Source: a virus
Reading direction: 5' to 3' (one strand)
IMG/VR virus record: IMGVR_UViG_3300009481_000057
Location: 1 to 32,429 of that record
DNA length: 32,429 nt
Position 1 is the first letter of the stretch, and every line of letters begins with the position of its first letter. A program made the position numbers and the translations under genes. This document shows positions 23,702-30,424 of this stretch, one piece after another. The notes beneath the pieces are model-generated. The model did not search any database and had not been told where the DNA came from. It saw nothing but the letters and a program-made list of their open reading frames with translations.

Positions 23702-26593
23702 ATGGCGGTTAAAAGGTACGTTGGAGACAAGATAGTCGGTCTAGACAATGAGAAGGACGGAGTCCTTCATACTGTGTCTGACGGAGCAAATTATTATTCT
23801 ACTGATTCCCCATATAATGTCTACATAAAAGAAAACTCAGCTTGGCAGCAAATAAGTGCTGGAGGAGGGGGAGGTTCAACTTCAGGTTCATCTGGTAGCT
23901 CTGGAACTTCTGGTACATCTGGCAGTTCAGGTACATCAGGTACGTCAGGCAGTTCTGGAACTTCGGGTACGTCTGGTAGCTCTGGAACTTCGGGTACATC
24001 GGGTAGTTCAGGTACATCAGGCACGTCAGGCAGTTCTGGAACTTCGGGTACGTCTGGTAGTTCAGGTACTTCAGGTACGTCAGGCAGTTCTGGTACTTCA
24101 GGCACATCGGGTAGTTCTGGAAATTCGGGTACATCGGGTAGTACAGGTACGTCAGGTACGTCAGGCAGCTCTGGAACTTCAGGTACGTCAGGCAGCTCTG
24201 GAACTTCGGGTACATCGGGTAGTTCAGGTACTTCAGGTACGTCAGGCAGTTCTGGAACTTCGGGTACGTCTGGCAGTTCAGGTACTTCAGGTACGTCAGG
24301 CAGCTCTGGTGCTGCTGGAACTTCAGGCACCTCTGGATCTAGTGGCTTAACAGGAGATAAATACTCAACAACTTCTTCTCAATCAAAGAGTATACCTACT
24401 TCTACCGGTGGGGCTTATGACATAGAATTTACAGACATAGATTCAGGTCTTAGTTGGACAGCGGGGCAGGATATACTTGTTTCTCATAATAATAGCAATA
24501 AATTTACAGGGACAGTAAATTCCTATAGTGGCACGACTATAAGAATTAAATGGATAGCTAATACAGGTACAGGCTCTTACAGTAGTTGGACTTTGACACA
24601 GAACGGAGCTCCGGGAGCAGCAGGAACCTCAGGTAATTCAGGCACATCAGGTACATCTGGTAGCTCTGGTGACGATGGCACTTCAGGTACGTCTGGTAGT
24701 TCAGGTACATCAGGTACGTCAGGCAGCTCTGGAACTTCGGGTACGTCTGGTAGTTCAGGTACATCGGGTACGTCAGGTAGCTCTGGTACTTCAGGTACTT
24801 CTGGTAGTTCAGGTACATCAGGTACGTCAGGCAGCTCTGGAACTTCGGGTACGTCTGGTAGTTCAGGTACATCGGGTACGTCAGGCAGCTCTGGAACTTC
24901 GGGTACGTCTGGTAGTTCAGGTACATCGGGTACGTCAGGTAGCTCTGGTACTTCAGGTACTTCTGGTAGTTCAGGTACTTCAGGTACATCAGGTAGTTCA
25001 GGTCAAGATGGCACTTCAGGTACGTCTGGTAATCAAGGTGTTCAAGGTAACCAAGGTAACCAAGGCAACCAAGGAAACGCAGGTTCATCAGGCTCATCTG
25101 GTAGTTCTGGTAGCTCTGGAACTTCAGGTACATCTGGTAGTTCAGGTACTTCAGGTACGTCTGGTAGTTCAGGTACATCAGGTACGTCAGGCAGCTCTGG
25201 AACTTCGGGTACGTCTGGCAGTTCAGGTACATCGGGTACGTCAGGTAGCTCTGGTACTTCAGGTACGTCTGGTAGTTCAGGTACTTCAGGTACATCTGGT
25301 AGTTCAGGTCAAGATGGCACTTCAGGTACGTCTGGTAATCAAGGTGTTCAAGGAAACCAAGGTAACCAAGGAAACCAAGGAAACTCAGGAACTTCAGGTA
25401 CCTCTGGTAATTCTGGTGACGATGGCACTTCAGGTACATCGGGTACGTCAGGTAGCTCTGGTACTTCAGGTACGTCTGGTAGTTCAGGTACTTCAGGTAC
25501 ATCTGGTAGTTCAGGTCAAGATGGCACTTCAGGTACGTCAGGTAGTTCAGGTCAGTCTGGAACTTCAGGTACGTCAGGTAGTTCAGGTCAGTCTGGAACT
25601 TCAGGTACGTCAGGTAGTTCAGGTCAATCTGGAACTTCAGGTACATCTGGTAGTTCTGGAACTTCAGGTACATCTGGTAGTTCAGGTAGCTCCGGTAGTT
25701 CAGGTAGCTCTGGTAGTTCAGGTCAATCTGGAACTTCAGGTACGTCAGGTAACTCTGGTGCGGATGGTACTAGTGGCTCTTCTGGTAATCAAGGCAACCA
25801 AGGTAATCAAGGTAACCAAGGTAATCAAGGTAACCAAGGAAACTCAGGCACTTCAGGTACATCAGGTAGTTCAGGTCAGTCTGGAACTTCAGGTACGTCA
25901 GGTAGTTCAGGTCAGTCTGGAACTTCAGGTACGTCAGGTAGTTCAGGTCAGTCTGGAACTTCAGGTACGTCAGGTAGTTCAGGTCAGTCTGGAACTTCAG
26001 GTAGCTCTGGTAGTTCAGGTCAATCTGGAACTTCAGGTACATCTGGTAGTTCAGGTCAGTCTGGAACTTCAGGTAGCTCTGGTAGTTCAGGTCAATCTGG
26101 AACTTCAGGTACTTCTGGTAATCAAGGCATCCAAGGTAATCAAGGCAACCAAGGTAATCAAGGCAACCAAGGAAACACAGGTGCCTCTGGTACTTCAGGT
26201 ACGTCAGGTAACTCTGGATCTTCAGGTAGCTCTGGTAGTTCTGGTAATGATGGAGGCGGCACAGGGGGTTCTGACATGCGCTATAAGAATAGTGTGAGTC
26301 AAATATCTAGCACAGTAGACAAAATTAAAAATTTAACCGGTATATATTTTCAATGGACAAATGATTCTCCTTTCTATGAAGATTATAGTGGTATGGATAG
26401 AATAGGCTTATCTGCTCAAAATTTAAAAGAAGAATTTCCAGCTTTAGTAACTAGTGGCGATGCAGTTGGCTATGATGGGCAAAATATACCAGATTTTCAT
26501 ACTGTGTGGTATGATAGAATGGCTGGCGTGTTTGTCGAGGCTATTAAAGAAATTGATCAAAGATTAAGAGTAGTAGAATCGGGGGTATTATAA
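23702..26593 (+). CDS. Giant Gly-X-Y repeat tail fibre with S74 intramolecular chaperone
   Basis: This 963-residue protein has an N-terminal adaptor of about 58 residues ([19 protein letters not shown]). Two long collagen-like arrays follow, dominated by the 9-residue unit GTSGTSGSS with GNQ blocks. An island domain at residues 216-304 ([38 protein letters not shown]) separates the arrays and resembles a module common in marine phage fibres. Residues 857-963 are a peptidase S74 endosialidase-type chaperone, [25 protein letters not shown] and [13 protein letters not shown]857 and K862 fit the self-cleavage dyad. The chaperone should trimerise the fibre and then be released. The arrays lack proline, so their fold may differ from classical collagen. 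Ser and Thr make up most X and Y positions. It is translated without a clear ribosome site. Confidence 0.88.
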   Translation: MAVKRYVGDKIVGLDNEKDGVLHTVSDGANYYSTDSPYNVYIKENSAWQQISAGGGGGSTSGSSGSSGTSGTSGSSGTSGTSGSSGTSGTSGSSGTSGTSGSSGTSGTSGSSGTSGTSGSSGTSGTSGSSGTSGTSGSSGNSGTSGSTGTSGTSGSSGTSGTSGSSGTSGTSGSSGTSGTSGSSGTSGTSGSSGTSGTSGSSGAAGTSGTSGSSGLTGDKYSTTSSQSKSIPTSTGGAYDIEFTDIDSGLSWTAGQDILVSHNNSNKFTGTVNSYSGTTIRIKWIANTGTGSYSSWTLTQNGAPGAAGTSGNSGTSGTSGSSGDDGTSGTSGSSGTSGTSGSSGTSGTSGSSGTSGTSGSSGTSGTSGSSGTSGTSGSSGTSGTSGSSGTSGTSGSSGTSGTSGSSGTSGTSGSSGTSGTSGSSGTSGTSGSSGQDGTSGTSGNQGVQGNQGNQGNQGNAGSSGSSGSSGSSGTSGTSGSSGTSGTSGSSGTSGTSGSSGTSGTSGSSGTSGTSGSSGTSGTSGSSGTSGTSGSSGQDGTSGTSGNQGVQGNQGNQGNQGNSGTSGTSGNSGDDGTSGTSGTSGSSGTSGTSGSSGTSGTSGSSGQDGTSGTSGSSGQSGTSGTSGSSGQSGTSGTSGSSGQSGTSGTSGSSGTSGTSGSSGSSGSSGSSGSSGQSGTSGTSGNSGADGTSGSSGNQGNQGNQGNQGNQGNQGNSGTSGTSGSSGQSGTSGTSGSSGQSGTSGTSGSSGQSGTSGTSGSSGQSGTSGSSGSSGQSGTSGTSGSSGQSGTSGSSGSSGQSGTSGTSGNQGIQGNQGNQGNQGNQGNTGASGTSGTSGNSGSSGSSGSSGNDGGGTGGSDMRYKNSVSQISSTVDKIKNLTGIYFQWTNDSPFYEDYSGMDRIGLSAQNLKEEFPALVTSGDAVGYDGQNIPDFHTVWYDRMAGVFVEAIKEIDQRLRVVESGVL
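23885..24346 (+). repeat. 27-base tandem repeat array A (Gly-Thr/Ser-Ser triplets)
   Basis: The array consists of near-continuous copies of a 27-base unit encoding GTSGTSGSS. Synonymous third positions vary widely while the amino-acid period is kept, so selection acts on the peptide. The X-position Ser of GSS is almost always AGT or AGC, and the Y-position Ser almost always TCN. Confidence 0.93.
24614..26269 (+). repeat. Tandem repeat array B with GNQ and GQS blocks
   Basis: This is a longer array with the same 27-base core. It is punctuated by GNQG runs (near 25030-25078, 25336-25386, 25786-25842 and 26119-26176) and later by [12 protein letters not shown] units. Identical longer blocks recur within it, which suggests segmental duplication by unequal recombination. 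It ends just before the S74 domain. Confidence 0.92.
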
Positions 26594-27948
26594 TGGGGCA
26601 AAGTTACGGACCAAAATTAGTTACTGATAGCTTAGCTTTATGTCTTGACTTAGCTGACGCAGACCCAACCTACGCGCATTTTAATAACTCAGATATAGTT
26701 ACAGAAGTGGCTTTTACTAATGCAAACAGCAGTGACGAGGAAAGAATAGATAAAGGAACTGACCCGTGGGGAAGACAATCTTTTTTGGATAGGTCAGTAA
26801 ATAATGACGTAGGTAGTAACTATGACGGTGGAGATACTAGTAACGTATATGCCGTAGCTAATACAAGCAAATATAGATTTACTTATTTTTTCAGAGTAGA
26901 TAAGAAAGGCTCAAACGGTACATTGTACTTTGGTTTATATGGATATAATTCTAGCACTCAAAATATAGGTGTTTTTAGCCCTTCTGGTACTGGAAGTGCA
27001 AATACAAATCCGTATTTTTCGTACCCCGGACATGATCATGCCAATTTTACAGAAGGGCAGTGGTATATGTTTGTCGCATATGTGCATCCCGAAGGATCTA
27101 CAGATGTATCAGACGACACTGCTGGGTATTACCACATGGGCACTGGAGAAAAAGTTACAGGCCTTAGCGTTGGAAATATTAATTATAACGGTGTTTGGCA
27201 AAATGCCACCACACAAACTCGGTTTAGATATTATCTTTATTATTCTACGGACCCTACTGTTGAGATGAGCTGGTATCAAGCTCGCATAGATTTGATTGAC
27301 GGTAATGAGCCTTCTATTACTGACATGCTAAACTATCCTCCTGAGACTGTGCGAGATCTTACGGGCAATGCTAGAAACTTTAAAACAAATGGAGTGTCTT
27401 TTGATTCTACTTATAAGTCAATAAACCTAAATGGAAGCACTGACTTTTTAGAGCTTGGTACAGACCATGACTATAAAACAACTGGAGGTTTTACCATATC
27501 TACTTGGTTTAAACATGATGTGGCTGAAACTGGACTTGGGAACTTTACAGGCTCGGCAAGTATTACTTACAATAGTTGGTATTGGTCTGTTCATGGGCAA
27601 AAATTAGCTTTATGGGATCTGTCTCCCGGAAACGTTTGGAAATACGGAAACACAACAATAGCCGCAGATACATGGTACCACGCAACTTTAGTTAGTGACG
27701 CTAATAATACTCATTACTATTGTTATTTAAACGGTGAAGATGATATGAGTAGCGCTTGGAGTTCTTATAATGGATCGTGGCAATCTAGTAAAGCTGGCTT
27801 AAGAATTAGGTATATAGGAAGAGGTGACTCGAGTAATGGTAGGTATATAGATGGAAATATAGCTACTACTCATGTATGGACCAAAGCATTAACAGCGGCA
27901 GAAGTTAAATCTAACTTTAACGCTCATAGAAAAAGATTTGGAGTATAA
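26593..27948 (+). CDS. Two-domain LamG-type adhesin
   Basis: This 451-residue protein starts GPKLVTDSLALCLDLADADP, the N-terminal cap typical of phage LamG adhesins. It has a first beta-sandwich domain (residues 40-240: YRFTYFFRVDKKG, GTLYFGLYGYN, EGQWYMFVAYVHPEG) and then a LamG domain from about 255 (RDLTGNARNFKTNG, SINLNGSTDFLEL, FTISTWFKHD, WYHATLVSDA, TTHVWTKALTAAEV). It closes NFNAHRKRFGV, a C-terminal cap shared with the next genes. The start overlaps the fibre stop (TAATG), so it is coupled to the fibre. It probably binds surface glycans at the virion tip or decorates the head. Confidence 0.72.
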   Translation: MGQSYGPKLVTDSLALCLDLADADPTYAHFNNSDIVTEVAFTNANSSDEERIDKGTDPWGRQSFLDRSVNNDVGSNYDGGDTSNVYAVANTSKYRFTYFFRVDKKGSNGTLYFGLYGYNSSTQNIGVFSPSGTGSANTNPYFSYPGHDHANFTEGQWYMFVAYVHPEGSTDVSDDTAGYYHMGTGEKVTGLSVGNINYNGVWQNATTQTRFRYYLYYSTDPTVEMSWYQARIDLIDGNEPSITDMLNYPPETVRDLTGNARNFKTNGVSFDSTYKSINLNGSTDFLELGTDHDYKTTGGFTISTWFKHDVAETGLGNFTGSASITYNSWYWSVHGQKLALWDLSPGNVWKYGNTTIAADTWYHATLVSDANNTHYYCYLNGEDDMSSAWSSYNGSWQSSKAGLRIRYIGRGDSSNGRYIDGNIATTHVWTKALTAAEVKSNFNAHRKRFGV

Positions 27949-27951
27949 ATT

Positions 27952-29235
27952 ATGGGAGCATCAGGGGGACCAAATATAATTAGTGACGGGCTCGTCTTCG
28001 CCTTGGACGCCGCAGACCCTCAAACGTCTAAGGCTGGGTGCATGGGTTTCACCTCTGCTGAGCAGCTAATGAAAAATTTGGCTACCAATAGTGGTAAAGG
28101 AGATACTATAACCTCAACTTCTGATGTAAGGTTAGGTAACCTAAATTTCTACACTATATATTCTATAACTTACCCTGAAGGTGATTATAATCCAGCAGGC
28201 GCCTCAGGAACTCGAGACGGTATCACCCCGGGCTTTAATGACGTTACTTCAAGTGAGTTATTAGATTTTAGTAGAGATTTAAACTACGCAGTTTGGAATA
28301 ATAAAACGAATGGTTGGGTTGCTGACTCTTATTTTAATGGTGAGAGAATAGCTGGGCATTGTTATGATACTTACGATGGAGAACCATCACAACATGCGAA
28401 GTTTCAAAGTGACTACGAAGCTATAGTTAATGCTTTCCCAGATGCAACTCATATAGTTTGCGGCTCTCATGCTGCTGAAAATAATGATAGTAGTGCGGAT
28501 ACTTTAGCTATATTGAAAGATTTAGGTGGTCCTTCTTCTTGGCCTACTGACAGAGCAGAATATATATTGATAGGCAAACCCGGGTTAGGCGCTGGCAATG
28601 CTTACGTTTGGCAATACCAAAATGATAGTAGTTCAAGAGCGCATGCTAACGTTGGCTTACCAATATTAGGCGGTAAAAACAGCGGGGAAAATTATCTAGA
28701 TTTTGATGGAACTGATGATTATTTAAGTATAGCTCAATTTGATTTTACAAGTACCCACAGTCTAGAATGGTGGTTCAATGCAGATAATCTAACAGAAAAG
28801 TATACAGGTGGTTACGCAGGCCATATGTTGGCTTGGGGACACTCTCCATCAGAGAGAATATATCTCAAAACTAATGGAGGTTTAGGTATTTATATGCATG
28901 ATAGCAGCTCAGGTACTGCCTTTAATACTAGTAATTTTAGCGTTACAGCTGGAAACTGGACTCATATAGTAGTCACTTTTAATTGGGATGCTGAAAGTGT
29001 TAAATGTTATCAAAATGGCGTTTTAAAAGACACGATTGATACTTCATCTTTAGGTAGCTGGAATTATACTGGAGCATCAAATTCATATGACTATATAGAT
29101 TTTGGTAGAAATGTAAGCAATAATAACATTTTCTATGATGGTAAATTAGCGTGCATTAGAATTTATGATAAAATATTAACAGATACTCAAATTAAAGCAA
29201 ACTTTAACGCACATAGAAGGAGGTTCGGAGTATAA
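27952..29235 (+). CDS. LamG adhesin with embedded ILEI/FAM3-like domain
   Basis: This 427-residue protein starts GPNIISDGLVFALDAADP. Residues about 95-237 form a separate domain (TPGFNDVTSSELLDFSRDLN, GERIAGHCYDTYDG, DATHIVCGSHAAENNDSSAD, YILIGKPGLGAGNAY). It resembles the ILEI/FAM3 (interleukin-like) fold seen in some phage and bacterial surface proteins. A LamG domain occupies 245-415 (NYLDFDGTDDYLSI, HSLEWWFNADN, NWTHIVVTFNWD, KLACIRIYDKILTD) and the protein closes NFNAHRRRFGV. ILEI-like domains are proposed to bind carbohydrate. The ILEI assignment is by pattern only. It starts 3 bases after the previous stop, with GGAG in the preceding gene's last codons. Confidence 0.68.
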   Translation: MGASGGPNIISDGLVFALDAADPQTSKAGCMGFTSAEQLMKNLATNSGKGDTITSTSDVRLGNLNFYTIYSITYPEGDYNPAGASGTRDGITPGFNDVTSSELLDFSRDLNYAVWNNKTNGWVADSYFNGERIAGHCYDTYDGEPSQHAKFQSDYEAIVNAFPDATHIVCGSHAAENNDSSADTLAILKDLGGPSSWPTDRAEYILIGKPGLGAGNAYVWQYQNDSSSRAHANVGLPILGGKNSGENYLDFDGTDDYLSIAQFDFTSTHSLEWWFNADNLTEKYTGGYAGHMLAWGHSPSERIYLKTNGGLGIYMHDSSSGTAFNTSNFSVTAGNWTHIVVTFNWDAESVKCYQNGVLKDTIDTSSLGSWNYTGASNSYDYIDFGRNVSNNNIFYDGKLACIRIYDKILTDTQIKANFNAHRRRFGV

Positions 29236-30011
29236 TGGCTTTTCATAATAATCCAAGGATAGTTACAGATGACTTGCTTTTATGCTTAGATGCAAGTGAC
29301 TCCAGTTCATATTCGGGTTCTGGAACAGTCTGGAACAATCTTGCTGACCCTAATGGCATTTCTACTTATACTTTGAGCGGATGGACGTTGGGCACAAAAG
29401 ATGGCGTCAAGGGGCTGAGTCATAGCGAAAGCGTAACAACTGACAGCGCATATATTCGCTCAACTAATGTAAATGATTATTCGGCTAAAGTAGGATTTCA
29501 GTATTATATGTCTAATGGGCCTTTTACTATTTCATTTTGGGATTATCAAACGGCGTACGCAACAGATGGATCTCAAACATGCGGTTCAGCGTTTTCTACT
29601 GCCACCGACGGAACAAATGCCGACATCTATCAGATACAAATAAATCACGGATATAATTATCCGAGTTCCAACGGTTATTCTTTTAGGCTTCCAAATGGAG
29701 CTATTCCAGCAGACGCATTAGGTAATCCAGAACCTTTAAATGTTTGGGTGAACCACGTTTTAACTGTCAGTGATAATCATGCAGATGGCGTAGCTCATTA
29801 TTATAGAAACGGGGTTTTGCACACCACGAATACTACTTTCACCGCATGGCCTTTCAGTACAACTGACGGATATCATTATTTAATGAGAGACGTTGATGAT
29901 GAAAATAATTTCGCTGGACATCTAGCTCAGGTATTGATTTATAAAAGAGCTTTACCGGCAGCTGAAGTTAAGCAAAACTATAACGCTCATAAAAGTAGAT
30001 TTGGTTTTTAA
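29235..30011 (+). CDS. Single-domain LamG-type adhesin
   Basis: This 258-residue protein opens NPRIVTDDLLLCLDASDSSS with the SYSGSGTVWNNLAD element typical of marine phage LamG proteins. The domain continues through GPFTISFWDYQT, NVWVNHVLTVSDN, VAHYYRNGVLHT and GHLAQVLIYKRALPAAEV, and ends NYNAHKSRFGF. The start overlaps the previous stop, with GGAGGTTCGGAG just upstream providing the ribosome site inside the preceding coding sequence. It is probably a glycan-binding virion protein. It has the same N- and C-terminal caps as its two upstream neighbours but a different middle, consistent with domain swapping. Confidence 0.72.
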   Translation: MAFHNNPRIVTDDLLLCLDASDSSSYSGSGTVWNNLADPNGISTYTLSGWTLGTKDGVKGLSHSESVTTDSAYIRSTNVNDYSAKVGFQYYMSNGPFTISFWDYQTAYATDGSQTCGSAFSTATDGTNADIYQIQINHGYNYPSSNGYSFRLPNGAIPADALGNPEPLNVWVNHVLTVSDNHADGVAHYYRNGVLHTTNTTFTAWPFSTTDGYHYLMRDVDDENNFAGHLAQVLIYKRALPAAEVKQNYNAHKSRFGF

Positions 30012-30039
30012 TTAATACTAGCCAAACACCCTTATTTTA

Positions 30040-30048
30040 GTGTAATAT
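30040..30048 (+). promoter_or_regulatory. GTGTAATAT candidate element
   Basis: TAGTGTAATAT lies in the 45-base gap before the ATG at 30057, and no Shine-Dalgarno sequence follows. It matches the AGTGTAAT element at 15557-15564 and ends 8 bases before the start codon. Confidence 0.25.
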
Positions 30049-30056
30049 TCTCCTAG

Positions 30057-30422
30057 ATGGCTAGCAGTTACAATTTTTCCGTTAAACAAGGGTCTGAATT
30101 AAATACAAGGCTCACAATAACTAATGATAGTACCCCTGTAAATCTTAGTGGTTATTCTGTCAGAGGTGTTGTAAAGCATAAGTATGGCGATTCTAACGCT
30201 TTAATAGACCTAAGCCCTACCATTGTTACAGGTACTGAGGGTGCCTTATACCCAAGTGGTTACGTAGATATTTATCTTAGTGGTTCTCAAACAGCCGCTC
30301 TGCCTGTCGCAGAGGCTGTTTATGATATTGAAAGATATGTCACTGGTTCTGAGGGCGAAGAGACAGCTGTGATAAAGATGCTGAACGGTAAATTTACTAT
30401 TGGTCCTGAAGTAACCACTTAA
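30057..30422 (+). CDS. Small BppU-like baseplate/fibre adaptor protein
   Basis: This 121-residue beta-rich protein has the pattern FSVKQGSELNTRLTI, VNLSGYSVRGVVKHKYGD, VDIYLSGSQTAALPV, YDIERYVTG and LNGKFTIGPEVTT. It resembles the small N-terminal baseplate-upper-protein domain found in many phage fibres (qGsdf, dLtGys, YDie, ll.G.v.v.pevT). It likely anchors or caps a fibre. It is immediately followed, two bases later, by the repeat fibre at 30425, so the two may work as adaptor and fibre. Family assignment is by pattern only. Confidence 0.6.
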   Translation: MASSYNFSVKQGSELNTRLTITNDSTPVNLSGYSVRGVVKHKYGDSNALIDLSPTIVTGTEGALYPSGYVDIYLSGSQTAALPVAEAVYDIERYVTGSEGEETAVIKMLNGKFTIGPEVTT

Positions 30423-30424
30423 AT

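Noticed and set aside
23821-24330. Minus-strand frame rich in [10 protein letters not shown] repeats
   Set aside because: It is the antisense reading of the GTSGTSGSS array; the repeat unit lacks stops in several frames, and no start context or neighbouring minus-strand genes support it.
23885-26269. CRISPR-like appearance of regular repeats
   Set aside because: The period is 27 bases without unique spacers, the frame is coding, and variation is mainly synonymous; it is a protein repeat.
24669-26297. Long + strand frame full of LQVRQVVQV repeats
   Set aside because: It is a shifted reading of the same 27-base repeats inside the S74 fibre gene, whose own frame has recognisable domains at both ends.
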